NCBI GenBank assembly: GCA_936440205.1
Contig: OW387147.1
Span: forward strand, 18,625,629 to 18,689,628
Source of the DNA: Lepidonotus clava
Lineage: Eukaryota > Annelida > Polychaeta > Phyllodocida > Polynoidae
DNA: 64,000 nucleotides
Direction: 5' to 3'
Under the pieces are notes generated by a model that ran no database searches, was not told where the DNA came from, and saw nothing but the letters and a program-made list of their open reading frames with translations. Made by a program: the position numbers and the translations under genes. Below are positions 42,301-52,390 of this stretch, piece after piece (position 1 is the first letter of the stretch; each line of letters opens with the position of its first letter).

Positions 42301-44492
42301 AAACACAAAATGAATAATCAATTGTAGGGACTATTTAAGACTGCTAACTGACTCACCACTAGAAGGATGGACTTGCTATAAAAAATCACTTGTCGGACAG
42401 CAGTTGTAAAGCTATAACCAATGATGACTCAGAGATCTCTGTTCCACCATTACAATGTTATGTCACACTTCTAATTGCCCTGGCTACAATGGTTCACCAC
42501 AGTTAGTCACCAAAGCTATCACATTGCTAAAAATGACATCTCACATTGCAGAAAAAGTGCAATCAATCTTCATAATGGGAGCCAATACCTGCCTCGTAAA
42601 AGGTGTGGGGGTATGGTCTCTACCTCTTCATAGATTCAATCACCCAGGAGCAAGGGTGAAATAAAGCATTCAATTAGACGCAATGCTGGTCTAAGGGTAG
42701 AATTATCACAATTAGAACCAGCCTCATAGACGTTAAATGTTTAAAGGCTCTTGCATGAGATACTTCTGAACTTATTGTAGTGTTTAAGCAGTAAATGGAG
42801 TCTAATTAGACAAAGAAAGTTAGCTCAAGGTGCTTGAAGTCTGGAACTGTCGAGGCACTTGTAGTTCGAGATGCAGTTGTTAATAGTCTTATCCAAACAT
42901 GAGTACAAGTCAGTCTCCCTTCTCATTCTGTTAGGTTCACATTATTGTGTCAACTCAGCCTATGCTGCAAGTAGCTCTGACAATCTGCCGATTTGACATT
43001 ATATATGAGCATGAGTAATCAAACCAGTACAGTGCAGTGGATGAGGGTATAGAGTGTCCACCCCTTTTTTGTATACATATTTTACCTTCTCCCTTTTCCC
43101 TTTTCCCTTTTTTCTTATTTTTTTTCTTACCTCCCTGTTCCTTATTACACTATTTCATCCTTACATGGTCATACCCTAAGCCGTTTTCCCTTATCATGTC
43201 ATAATCAAGTTGCCCAATCTACCACCCTATTCCTTTTTCGCTTTTTAAGTGTTATACCATTTGGTTCGTTTTCCCTTTTCCTTTTTTTGTATTTTTTCAA
43301 ATTTTGACCTATTCCTTTTTTTCAATTTTCTCTTTTCACATGATTCCTCCCACCATTTAGTCACGCCCCCTAATTATCATAGGCCCGCCCCCTAATCACC
43401 TGGGTGCTTAATGAGTCAATTAATTTCAGCCAGTAGTCATACTAATGAGATAGGGGGCCTGATTTTGTGAGTAGGATAAGGAAAAGGGAAAATGGAGAAG
43501 GGAAGACGTAGGTAGCTTTGCATTTTGCAAACCGTTTTCCGTTTTCTCAATTTTGTAAAAAAAAAAAAAAAAAATGTTATAACCAGGAATAGGCTAAAGG
43601 GGGGCAGAAAATGACCACATTCCTGTATTCTCATAAAAATACGAAATATATAATTTTGTAGAATGAGGAATTGCAAATGGGTGATAGTGGACCATTATTG
43701 GTTATTTGGAAAAAGAAACAGGTGAATTAAAGGGTTGGCCGGACCATACCCTGACCGCAGTGACCCAATCAGATGTCTCCCCTCACCTTAGTTTGCTGGT
43801 GACTTAATAACAAAGGTTCACGCGAAATATGTTATTTTCGATGTTTTGATTCCTCCCTCCCAAACAACCGGTCATGTTTAATCAATAGCAATGTATAGGG
43901 AACAGGAACGACCCCCTAACCGCCCATCCCATCTTACTTCATTGCATGATATCACTGTATGAAGATAGATATGAGTCATCCGTGTCATATACTTCTAATA
44001 TACTTGTGTATTTTGAATATCTCAAGCACAAAATTTAATGTTATGGACTCATTTCAGAATGCATTATTTTAACAAGCAGGAACGGAATATAGGAAGTCTA
44101 AGGGATGAAGGAGGCGACGGAAGGGGAAGGGTGTATGCCCCCTACCATACACACTTTATGATGAATTTATGCAATTGATATCATTTAAAGATTAGGCTAG
44201 GTACTATTTTGGTGGTTAAATTCATGCCATAATTATTTTTAGATTAGACCTTCCCACCCACCCTCACAAAATTCAGAATTTCCAGGTCCACCATTTCAGT
44301 AGATAGTTTATTGTACGAGGCTTCCCTTAACTGAACACAACAATAACAACATTACCCGTACGTCTTTATGGAACAATACAAACTGAGATTTAAATCCCAA
44401 ACAACCTATACTACTTACAGGTAGAAGGCGATCACTAAGATCACACCGAGGAGGACCCACCAGGGAACCTCCAGCAGGCCTAGCAGCAACAT
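27293..44492 (-). CDS. Cytochrome P450, CYP3 clan, complete (14 exons, 519 aa)
   Basis: The fourteen exons in transcript order are 44492-44419, 42161-42065, 41707-41649, 40281-40185, 38937-38815, 36683-36595, 36309-36161, 35281-35148, 34204-34099, 31314-31154, 30414-30329, 30176-30039, 27945-27783 and 27376-27293. Phase closes exactly over 1560 nt. The product is a haem monooxygenase, anchored in the ER by a hydrophobic helix (about residues 9-25). Motifs are C-helix WKRVR (132-136), GAYSMDV as in CYP3A, I-helix AGYDTT (326-331), K-helix ENHR (382-385), PERF, and the haem loop FGYGSRNCIG with Cys462. Length and motif order match CYP3A-type enzymes (about 500 aa), and no motif is broken. The family oxidises lipophilic substrates with NADPH-P450 reductase. 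The actual substrate cannot be read from the sequence. Confidence 0.92.
27783..27945 (-). CDS. P450 exon 13: haem-binding loop
   Basis: It encodes FSPQNRKDRNPYHFLTFGYG then SRNCIGMRLALQSLKIAV. The cysteine of FGYGSRNCIG is the axial haem ligand. Phase runs from 2 to 0. Confidence 0.94.
28865..28965 (+). repeat. Dispersed repeat block shared with 11287-11370
   Basis: ggggacccggggtggggg, agcctcctgggaagaatgt and agccccttgctgt match the earlier block with about 80 percent agreement by eye. It directly precedes the SINE head. Confidence 0.55.
28978..29365 (+). mobile_element. tRNA-derived SINE, full length
   Basis: The head has a box A (tagctcaattggtagagtg) and an acceptor-stem-like frame, with a degraded box B (gggatttatctctgg). 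The body runs through gtcactgcttgcctggcgct. A conserved tail follows (agctttaccttgtgcagtct, then aagggttggctggatgttat). The same unit lies in reverse at 51308-51700. It is in a P450 intron, antisense to the gene. Confidence 0.8.
30039..30176 (-). CDS. P450 exon 12: PERF region
   Basis: It encodes LNRVAKKDVTLNGIFIRKG, IPIFSMQRDAEKWPEPERFD and the PER of PERF. It corresponds to CYP3A RVCKKDVEINGMFIPKG and ALHRDPKYWTEPEKF. Confidence 0.92.
30329..30414 (-). CDS. P450 exon 11: K-helix ExxR
   Basis: It encodes DIDYNLLQQLPYLDMCLNEN then HRLYPSAY. ENHR is the structural ExxR. In most relatives this reads ETLR. Confidence 0.9.
30580..30899. mobile_element. MITE with ggtaccaaccacacaggg ends
   Basis: The left end ggtaccaaccacacaggg mirrors the right end ggttggtaccc. 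Internal cacagggaaaacacaggga repeats fill the body. A second copy is at 37157-37440, and a fragment lies at 31395-31430. Confidence 0.75.
31154..31314 (-). CDS. P450 exon 10: I-helix with oxygen-activation motif
   Basis: It encodes LTEDEILTNAAMFFAAGYDT with the AGxDTT threonine motif. SLSFLLYNLATNPDCQEKL and EEIDSVVGDK follow, which are the J-helix of CYP3-clan enzymes. Confidence 0.92.
31770..32650. other. CpG-rich unassigned segment in P450 intron
   Basis: CpG is frequent here while the flanks are CpG-poor. It includes a near-perfect hairpin (tatagcgaca and its complement ttgtcgctata, 32258-32291) and no long frame. It resembles a young non-coding insertion, such as a solo terminal repeat, but no partner copy is in the window. 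Confidence 0.35.
33278..33783. mobile_element. MITE, TTAA-flanked, cccatacccactaggcg ends (long form)
   Basis: The left end ttaaaccccatacccactag mirrors the right end ctagtgggtatgggactttaa. It is about 500 bp and a longer relative of 3627-3837. The interior is unrelated by eye. Confidence 0.7.
34099..34204 (-). CDS. P450 exon 9: H-helix
   Basis: It encodes SRVDFLQLMIKARRGEDIQD, where CYP3A has RVDFLQLMIDSQ, and an acidic loop before the I helix. The acceptor tttgaag|tca is the one that preserves frame. Confidence 0.86.
35148..35281 (-). CDS. P450 exon 8: F-G loop region
   Basis: It encodes YFPKIANLLNYFGIGLPVFP, then NDAFEFFHKITKDAMEVRK and LEEDK. Substrate-contact loops lie here in the family. 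Phase runs from 1 to 0. Confidence 0.86.
35714..35890 (+). repeat. Tandem repeat, 30-bp unit
   Basis: catgtcgccctgtcgaattt recurs at 35717, 35747, 35777 and 35807, with degraded units to 35885. It lies 435 bases 5' (in gene direction, in the preceding intron) of P450 exon 8's acceptor side. Confidence 0.85.
36161..36309 (-). CDS. P450 exon 7: E-F region
   Basis: It encodes FTGAYSMDVIALTAFGVKVD and continues to GILVR. Two AG acceptors lie eight bases apart. Only the upstream one (taattacag) keeps the frame of exon 6. GAYSMDVI is nearly identical to vertebrate CYP3A. Confidence 0.88.
36360..36440 (+). repeat. CA-rich microsatellite
   Basis: A (CA)n tract interrupted by cacacggcc type units lies about 50 bases upstream (gene sense) of P450 exon 7. 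Confidence 0.8.
36595..36683 (-). CDS. P450 exon 6
   Basis: It encodes MVSQMNYCAKSLVDHMWEEG and QDGKELDIK, the D-helix region. It is bounded by tttttcag and gg|gtacgt. Confidence 0.85.
37157..37440. mobile_element. Second MITE copy with ggtaccaaccacacaggg ends
   Basis: Same ends and interior as 30580-30899, shorter by about 35 bases. Both lie in P450 introns. Confidence 0.75.
37450..38650 (+). mobile_element. Ty3/gypsy LTR-retrotransposon fossil fragments
   Basis: A gag-like stretch (ERFWFHTYNQKEDESLNKYI) and integrase-like stretches (WWPGINEDVENLAKSCTGCQ, VTDNGPQFTGSDL, LDDSLIAYRNVPHSGSVT) identify the family. No terminal repeats are seen. It is heavily broken, with many breaks, and old. 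It lies in a P450 intron. Confidence 0.65.
38815..38937 (-). CDS. P450 exon 5: C-helix
   Basis: It encodes 41 residues including the WKRVRNEISPTFTAGKLKK segment. The Trp and Arg are the haem-propionate contacts of the C helix. The acceptor (ctattaag) has a weak pyrimidine tract. Both ends are in phase 0. Confidence 0.86.
39282..39513. mobile_element. MITE with tgtgtgacgtcacac ends
   Basis: The left end ctaatctgtgtgtgacgtca mirrors the right end tgacgtcacacacagactga. The end motif is itself a palindrome centred on tgacgtca, the canonical CRE sequence. Confidence 0.65.
40185..40281 (-). CDS. P450 exon 4
   Basis: It encodes EFYGPTPHMVVCDESMLSEI and FVKDFATFQNRW. This is the beta-1 and B-helix region, where CYP3A has VLAITDPDMIKTVLVKE and FTNRR. 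Confidence 0.88.
41649..41707 (-). CDS. P450 exon 3
   Basis: It encodes GMGQADLDAYQKFKGNKVFG, matching the A-helix segment before the GxYxG strand. It leaves in phase 2 with donor gg|gtaagt. Confidence 0.82.
42065..42161 (-). CDS. P450 exon 2
   Basis: It encodes HEIRDFDYFKKQGIPTLTPR and ILIGTLADTGKK. KKQGIPTLTP corresponds to the proline-rich hinge of CYP3A (KKLGIPGPTP). Phase runs from 2 to 0. Confidence 0.88.
43035..43740. repeat. Pyrimidine-rich then purine-rich block in P450 intron 1
   Basis: 43080-43330 is dominated by ccctttt units. 43470-43505 is rich in the complement (aaaagggaaaatggagaagg), and an A run lies at 43557-43574. It could be a decayed inverted-repeat element. The ends are unclear. 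Confidence 0.4.
44419..44492 (-). CDS. P450 exon 1: start codon and membrane anchor
   Basis: ATG at 44492-44490 is followed by a run of hydrophobic residues (VPWWVLLGVILVIAFY), the N-terminal ER anchor. The donor is cct|gtaagt. This is the only Met in frame with exon 2 that gives an anchor. Confidence 0.85.
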
Positions 44493-45139
44493 CCCTCCTG
44501 CTGTAGATAAACGTGCTCCTCTTCTGTTTATCCTAAGTTATAGGAATGGTCTGAACCAGTCTATAAATGGGGGTGGTGTATGTCGTTGTTTGGCTCACCG
44601 TCCTATATAGGTAATGCTGCGTTATTTTGGTACATTACACATAGTCAGTTCAGACTAGGGCATGACCTAGATGTGCTACTTTGAAGACATCTAGTGATCA
44701 TACCTGGATTTGTTGTATTCTAAATACAGGTGGGGCCACCTACTGGCACAAGTGCAATTCTACATTTCACAAGTTTTGGGTTTTATTTTTGTTGTTATGT
44801 TTTACATTCTTATGTATAATTTCTTACATGTAAAAATATTATGTCTGTCCAACAATTTTCACAAGTTTCCCCTATACTACTACATTACTGGTGTTCTATG
44901 TTTGTATATATATATATATATATATATATATAATCCTGGAACCAGCATTAGTGGCTCTTTATGAAAAAAACAGGTATTAGGGGCACATATCTAGAATCTT
45001 TCAGGGTTGCTTGGCAACAATACATATATGTCCCATATTGAAATGAAATGTTTAAATTAAAGGCTAGAACAGATCTTATCAATTTAAACATTGTACTATG
45101 AATACCAAAAGATATAGGTTTTTCTGTGTGCCCCTAATA
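44493..45139. other. Upstream flank of the P450 gene
   Basis: No clear TATA box is placed on the minus strand. An AT-rich tttatag lies about 75 bases upstream of the ATG. A (TA)n tract at 44907-44932 and the first degraded satellite-type unit (gcattagtggctct, 44946) follow. Confidence 0.4.
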
Positions 45140-45339
45140 TTTTTCTAATGATTAAACCAGCATTAGAGGCACACGCAAATGTGTGCCTCTAATGCTGGTA
45201 TTTTTCATATACCAACATTAGAGGCGCACACACATTTTGTCATAAATAACCATACTTAGGACACATTTGAATAAAAAATATATCTCAAAAGACTCCTTTC
45301 ACTATGATTATAATTTTTTATGTGTATATGTGTATAAAA
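45140..45339. repeat. Left flank of the array: palindromic ancestral unit
   Basis: accagcattagaggcacac and gtgtgcctctaatgctggt (about 45160-45204) form a perfect 19-bp-arm palindrome with a six-base loop. A longer relative unit follows (cttaggacacatttgaataa, tctcaaaagactcc). Confidence 0.7.
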
Positions 45340-47745
45340 AAACAGCATTAGAAGCACACCATATATGTGTATAAAAAACCAGCATTAGAGGCACACCATA
45401 TATATGTGTATCAAAAACCAGCATTAGAGGCACACCATTACGTGTGTATAAAAAACAGCATTAGAGGCACACCATACATATGTGTATAAAAAAGCAGCAT
45501 TAGCGGCACACCACATATATGTGTATAAAAAACCAGCATTAGAGGCACACCATATATATGTGTATAAAAAACCAGCATTAGAGGCACACCATATATATAT
45601 GTGTATAAAAAAAACCAGCATTAGAGGCACACCATATATATGTGTATAAAAAACCAGCATTAGAGGCACAACATATATATGTGTATAAAAAACCAGCATT
45701 AGAGGCACACCATTGTATGTATATTAAAAACCAGCATTAGAGGCACACCATATATGTGTATAAAAAAACGGCATTAGAGGCACCATTTGGGTGTAAAAAA
45801 CACAGCATTAGAGGCACACCATACATACGTGTATAGAAAAATCAGCATTAGAGGCACGCCCTATTTATGTGTATAAAAAAACAGCATTAGAGGCACACCA
45901 TATATATGTGTATAAAAAACCAGCATTAGAGGCACACCATATATTTGTGTATAAAAAAGCAGCATTAGAGGCACACCATAAATTTGTGTATAAAAAAGCA
46001 GCATTAGAGGCACACCATATATTTGTGTATAAAAAAACAGCATTAGAGGCACACTATATATATGTGTATAAAAAAACAGCATTAGAAGCACAGCATTATG
46101 TGTATATAAAAAACCAGCATTAGAGGCACACCATATATGTGTATAAAAAACAGCATTAGAGGCACAACATTTGTGTGTAAAAAACACACAATTAGAGGCA
46201 CATTTTATATGTGTGTATAAAAAAAACGGCATTAGAGGCACACCATATATGTGTATAAAAAACCAGCATTAGAGGCACATCATATATATGCATACAAAAC
46301 CAGCATCAGAGGCACCATTTGGGTCTAAAAAACACATCATTAGAGGCACACCATATATATGTGTATAAAAAAATCAGCATTAGACGCACACCCTATATAT
46401 GTGTATAAAAAACCAGCATTAGAGGCACACCATATATGTGTATAAAAAAAAACAGCATTAGAGGCACACCATTTGTGTGTAAAAAACACATCATTAGAGG
46501 CACATTTTATATATGTGTATAAAAAAACGGCATTAGAGGCACACCATATATGTGTATAAAAAACAGCATTAGAGGCACATCATATATATGTATATAAAAA
46601 ACTAGCATTAGAGGCACACCATATATTTGTGTATAAAAAACCAGCATTAGAGGCACACCATATATTTGTGTATAAAAAACCAGCATTAGAGGCACATCAT
46701 ATATTTGTGTATAAAAAACCAGCATCAGAGGCACACCATATATTTGTGTATAAAAAAGCAGCATTAGAGGCACACCATATATTTGTGTATAAAAAACCAG
46801 CATTAGAGGCACACCATATATATGTGTATAAAAAAACCAGCATTAGAGGCACAGTATCATGTGTATATAAAAAACCAGCATTAGAGGCACACCATATATG
46901 TGTATAAAAAACCAGCATTAGAGGCACAGCATTTGTGTGTAAAAAGCACATAATTAGAGTCACACTATATAAATTATATGTGTATAAAAAACCAGCATTA
47001 GAGGCACACCATATATATGTGTATCAAAAACCAGCATTAGAGGCACACCATATATATGTGTATAAAAAACCAGCATTAGAGGCACACCATATATATGTGT
47101 ATAAAAAACCAGCATTAGAGGCACACCATGATTATATATGTGTATAAAAAACCAGCATTAGAGGCACACCATATATATGTATATAAGAAACCAGCATTAG
47201 AGGCATACCATATATGTGTATATAAAAAAACAACATTAGAGGCACACCATATATGTGTATAAAAAAAACCATCATTAGAGGCACACCATTTGCATGTAAA
47301 AAATACAGCATTAGAGGCACACCATTTGTGTATAAAAACAGTATTAGAGGCACACCATATATATGTGTATAAAAAAACAGCATTAGAGGCACACCGTATA
47401 TGTGTATAAAAAAACAGCATTAGAGGCACACCATATATGTATATAAAAAAACAGTATTAGAGACACACCATATATATGTGTGTAAAAAACCAGCATTAGA
47501 AGCACACCATATATTATGTTTATGAAAAAACCAGCATTAGAAGCACACCATATATATATGTGTATAAAAAAGCAGCATTACAGGCACACCATATGTGTAT
47601 GAAAAACCAGCATTAGAAGCATACCATATATTATGTCTATGAAAAAACAGCATTAGAGGCACACCACATATATATGTGTGTATAAAAAAGCAGCATTACA
47701 GGCACACCATATATATGTGTCTAAAGAAGCAGCGTTAGGGGTACA
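45340..47745. repeat. Minisatellite array, 39-bp unit, about 60 copies
   Basis: The unit is about accagcattagaggcacacc followed by atatatatgtgtataaaaa (39 bp). Variation is concentrated in the at-run and in the a-run length. Because 39 is a multiple of three, open frames persist on both strands (VYKKPALEAHHI on plus, PLMLVFYTHIYGV on minus). The array lies about 850 bases upstream of the P450 start codon. No spacers separate the units. Confidence 0.95.
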
Positions 47746-48090
47746 CCATAGTATGTGCCACTAAAGGTGGAATTTGTCATAAGATAGTTATTAGCATTAG
47801 TGACACATATACATTCTATGATAAAGCACCACACTAGTGGCACATTTAATACATAATATTTCTCAAGAGATGCCTTTTGTTATCAGTGCCATGTTTTATA
47901 TACATATATATTTGCATAAAAAAACAGCATAGAAGACACACCACAATATGTGCCTCTAATGAAAATACCAGCATTAGTGGCACATCTAGATTGCGTGATT
48001 GATTACCACAATTAGGGAACATTTAAGTTAGAAATAATCCTTAAAAGATTCCTATTGCTATAAGTCCCATTAGAGGCACACCATTTGTGT
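47746..48090. repeat. Right flank of the array: longer higher-order units
   Basis: Two units of about 150 bp pair an agcattagtggcacat segment with a segment near actagtggcacatttaatac or attagggaacatttaagtta. Each then runs into tctcaagagatgcctttt or a variant. The left flank carries the same pairing. Confidence 0.6.
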
Positions 48091-48237
48091 GTAAAATAAC
48101 AATTCTTGGCCTTTGACTGACAGGCCGGTGTTAGTTTTGAACACTGTGTAGGTGTGATTAATCACCCCTTACACCTCCCTCTTTATCATTTTAGGTGCGA
48201 CCAGTCAATTATTGTTCTCTGAGCATGTCCCAACAAT

Positions 48238-48435
48238 CAGTGTCCGAAATTAAGGTGTATGTTTTTGCAGCAGGGTGCATGCTTTTTTATAGTGTACATC
48301 TGGCAGATGCACACATTTTTATTGGAATAAATAGCCCTTTATCACTGAGGGTGCAATAAAAGACTCCCCGCTGCACACATTTCAAAGCTATGCAACCGGT
48401 GAGTGCACAAATTTATACCTTAATTTTGGACACTG
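48238..48435. mobile_element. MITE with cagtgtccgaaattaa ends
   Basis: The left end cagtgtccgaaattaaggt mirrors the right end accttaattttggacactg. A relative is at 53078-53288. Confidence 0.72.
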
Positions 48436-48639
48436 GCCCATTGATAGGACCTTTTGGCTGCTAGTGAGGGGTAAATAAAGAGAGAAAAGTGTCTGTATTA
48501 TGAATATCTGGCCACATAAGAGAGGTGACAATTGGTGAGAGGGGCCGTATATAGAAGGACCACTGTATGTGTTAAAGTCATGAACTAATTGTCTGTTTGT
48601 AGACTATCATTGTATACATGTAATTATTCAAGTAATGGT

Positions 48640-51300
48640 ACAAGATTATGATTGTCTTGACAGCTGAAAAGGCCAATGCGCAACAAGTGGAGGACACAAG
48701 GCTGAAATTAAAGAGGTTTAACCATCGGCCAGAGAAAAGTGATGGGAATGTGGACTTAAAGGGATGGATAAATCAGTTAGAAAAATATGCAGCCTTGGGG
48801 CAGTGGACCGAAGAAGCGAAGGCATTGCTGCTCTTCTTATCATTGACAGGAACAGCACGCATATATATTTCATCAGACAGCCAGCCCGAGAATGGTTAAT
48901 GTTCACAGCAAGATTCGACAGCCTCAGATGATGGTTTGGGCAATAGAAGGACACCTGCAACATGCTGCAGGAGCTAGCAGAATTAAAGCATGCAAAGAAC
49001 CAGTCAGCAAAGGAGCAGATAACGCACAAAAACTGGCATCCTGGGCATATTTCATCAATGATTACACCATCCAGGAAAAGGCCACACCTCAGGACTGCAA
49101 GAATAGCTGCAGAAGAGATCCAGGAGCCTGAGCATTGTTGGCATGAGCAGCCCGAGGCCATTGCAGAAATGCTGCAGGAGGCAACCAGTGAACAGACCTG
49201 GTGTAGCTAAGATCAACATGGGGGACCAGATGCCTGTTAATCAGCATGTGAGGTGGTACCTAGCGGCATGCCAGGAAGAAGAACAAAGACTAGTGGAAGA
49301 TAATTCTGAGATTGGGGATCATTCAAGAAAACAGCAGTGCTTGGAGCAGTCTGACCATGGTTGTTAAGAAAAAATATGGGGACAAACGCTTTTGCATTGA
49401 CTATCAGAAACTAAATCAAGCCATTGAACCTATACCCTTCCCTGTATAGATGATGGCTTAGATACTTTGTAAGGGAGTTTGTTCTTCTGCAGCCTTAACT
49501 TGGCTAGTGGATACTGACAGTTATGTATTTAAGGTGATGCTGTCCAGGTTAGTCAATGCCACAGCAACATTCCAACACCTCATGAAAGGTGCTCTTAAAG
49601 GTAACACTTAGGAAGAGTGCTTGGTCTACCTGGACGACATCCTGGTTTTCAGCCCAACCTTCCAGGACACATTGGAGTTGCTGGTACAAGTGCTTGACCA
49701 GCTGCGAGCCGCCAGCTGGAAACTAAAGGCACTTAAGTGAAAGCTGTTCCAAAAGAAGATTCCGTTCCTTGGACATGTTGTGTTGGGTCCCTAGAATTGA
49801 GCCTGATCCAGCAAAATGTTAGTGGGTGACCAAATGGCCAACACCACAAGATTTGCATGATGTTTGCACTTTCATAGGACTCTGCTCTTACTATCGGCGT
49901 CATATAAAACATTTCAAGGAGCTCACAGCCCCATTCTACAAGTTAGCCAAAAAAGATACATCATTTGAGTGGGACAAGAGGACACAGAAGGCCTTTGACA
50001 TCCTGAAACAGGCATTGATCACAGCTCCGATACTTTGGTTTCCCAAGGTAGACGGGCAGTGGTGGATGGACATGGAGGCCAGCGATTCCAGTCTGGAAAG
50101 AACCCATAAGGGTTGGCTGGACGTTAAGCTACCCCAACAAGTAGGGACCAGCGCCATGCTCTTTCACTAGCAAGATCAAGTAAGCAAAGCCCTGGGATGA
50201 AAAAAAAGAAATACTGTTAGATCCAGAAGAAGCTGTTAGCTGTTATACAATACTTGAAGCACTTCTGATATTACATCTACAGTAAAGTTATCTTCAGGAC
50301 AGAAAACAGCACGTTGAGCTAGCTGCAGAAAAGAAAAGAACCTATGGAGCAAGCCACCCACTGGATCAATGTGAGTGATGCACACAATATTGTTCCAGCA
50401 CAGGCCTGGAAGGAAACATGAGAACATGGACACTTTATCTTGTTAACCATGCAAGCAGTGTGGCAGAGAGCACACGCACAACATGTGGGCTGTCAGGAGG
50501 AGTCAAGGATATGAGCTGGCAGGGTTGCCTTAGGAGATAAGAGAGGCCCAGAAAGAGGATAGCGATTTGGGATGGATATACATGCTGAAAGAAGCTGGTG
50601 AGTGGGAAGCTGTAATGGCGGGGTCAAGAGAGACATAAGATACTGCTGAGACAATGGGAGAGACTAAGTTTAGTTAACTGAGTTATGCATTGCAAATATT
50701 ATGAACTAGAGGGTCAAGGATGGAGATACCAGCTAGTCATGCCCAGAGTAAACAGGCAGAGTTAGTACCACTGTGGGGCATCTAGAGCTCACTTTGGGGT
50801 CGTGAGGACTCCCCAAGCAGGGATTCTAATGGCTGGGGCTCTGAGAGAATGTGCAGTGGGAGTGCTGGCAATGTGATTGTGCCCTGCTGATCATGAAGAA
50901 GAGAAGAGAAAGGCATGAGCCGCTACACCAATACATGGTAGGGGTGCCAATGAAACAGTTGGCGATAGATATAGCCTGTATCTGGTCACTGCACAGGGAA
51001 ACAAGGATGCTGCAGCAGGCAATCTATGGCAAACCATTGCAGCTCAAGAAGCCGCCATAGAAGATAGGAGACTTCTTGATGTCACTGGAGGAGCAGCTGC
51101 ACAAGGCCTAAAGAGGGGCATTAAAGGGATTGAAACCAGCCACCATTCACCAATGGATAGGTGACCTGTCAAGAGTTTCATGCCCATGAATTGGTCTGGC
51201 TAAGTGATACGGTGGTAGAGAGAAAGGAACAAAATTGAGGTTCCCATGGACTGGCCCAGCACTGATCACGTATTGGATTGGGGCCGAAGGGTTGGTGAGA
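48640..51300 (+). mobile_element. Ty3/gypsy LTR-retrotransposon fossil
   Basis: A gag-like start (LKLKRFNHRPEKSDGNVDLK), reverse transcriptase pieces (CIDYQKLNQAIEPIPF, CLVYLDDILVFSPTF), RNase H-side sequence (TFIGLCSYYRRHIKHFKELT) and an integrase zinc-region remnant near 50850-51000 appear in family order. No terminal repeats are recognised. It is heavily broken with many interruptions, and old. SINE pieces lie within (50088-50146) and just beyond it. Confidence 0.75.
50088..50146 (+). repeat. SINE tail fragment
   Basis: ccagtctggaaagaacccat, then aagggttggctggacgttaa, matches only the last 60 bases of the SINE at 28978-29365. Confidence 0.6.
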
Positions 51301-51307
51301 TGATGGA

Positions 51308-51700
51308 TCTCGGATTAGTTTAACATCCGGCCAACCCATCAGAGTTCTTTTACCAGATTGCACAGGGTAAAGCTTTGCAGCTAGTTTTACACCACATGGG
51401 CTGTGACCGAATCTATGAGATAAGGTGCCTATTTGTAGCAGTGGGACCCAATGCCCTCTTTATAGTGCTGCCACACTAAGATATCTAAGGCCCACACACT
51501 AAGGCCTACACAATACCCCACACAGTCACATTATACTGACACCGGGCTGACCAGTTATGTTTCATGGTCCTTACTTATTACCAAGTGCCAGACAAGCAGT
51601 GACCACTGCCATTGTTAAAGGCTTTGGTGTGACTTTGCCAGGGATAAATCCCAAGACCTCCCAGACTCGAAGCGGGCACTCTTCCAATTGAGCTACTGAG
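51308..51700 (-). mobile_element. tRNA-derived SINE, full length (reverse)
   Basis: The complement of the SINE at 28978-29365. The tail end is first (ggttagtttaacatccggcc type, ttaccagattgcacagggta) and the tRNA-like head is last (gcactcttccaattgagcta). Similarity covers the whole length. Confidence 0.82.
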
Positions 51701-51949
51701 TCTGGTCTTCAAGGTTGGTGAGTTGTAAGAAGGGTAACCAATCGGGGTGCTTCATGTTGATCGCCTGGAACCCTAATGAGGACACGCTATGCCAGCTTGG
51801 AAAGTGGCTGAACAGCACAAACACAAGTCATCATAAGAAGCTGTATGGGATGAGGGCATTCGCATACTTCAAAGGAAGGAACCCTCTCTGCCCATGCCTA
51901 GTGGGCTGAAAAAGGTGGGGCTATTGTCATCCCAAATATGCTGGATTAT

Positions 51950-52390
51950 ATACGTGAAGGAGAGAGACAGCTTAAGGATGAGAAATTCTATATGAAGAGT
52001 GAGTCAAACCTCATGACTTTTCACAACCAACAGATAGAGAGACAACTTGAAGAATGAAACTACAAGGTGAAATCACGAACAAGATTGAGAAATTCCTCAG
52101 AACCTCAGAACCACACATGGCTCAACTTTACCTCTTACCAAAAAATCCACAAGATTTTCCCATTCCCCAGCCACCCAATAGTGTCCACCAACAAAAGCCT
52201 ACCGAATGCATATCAGCCTTTGTTGACCACTGCCTAGTGCCAATCATCAAAAAAAGTCAGTCATATATATGTGACACCACAGACTTCCTAAATGAATCAG
52301 CTGATCTCAAGGACCTTACAGGTTCAGAAATTCTTCTAACACTTGATGTTAGTTCATTAAGCACTTACGTCCCCAATGAAGAGGCTTAAG
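51950..52390 (+). mobile_element. Penelope-like element, N-terminal RT part
   Basis: LYLLPKNPQDFPIPQP, ECISAFVDHCLVPIIKKSQS, YICDTTDFL and LLTLDVSSLSTYVPNEEA match the opening RT motifs of Penelope elements (family: FYLLPKIHK, LDVSSLYTNIP). The reading frame has several disruptions before 52054. It is cut off by DNA inserted at about 52390. Confidence 0.75.

Noticed and set aside
45424-47429. Long open frames on both strands in the 39-bp array as repeat proteins
   Set aside because: They follow from a unit length divisible by three. Unit-length variants break every frame, and no start context or splice structure supports translation.
45340-47745. CRISPR-like regular array
   Set aside because: Units are directly tandem with no unique spacers, and the genome is plainly eukaryotic.
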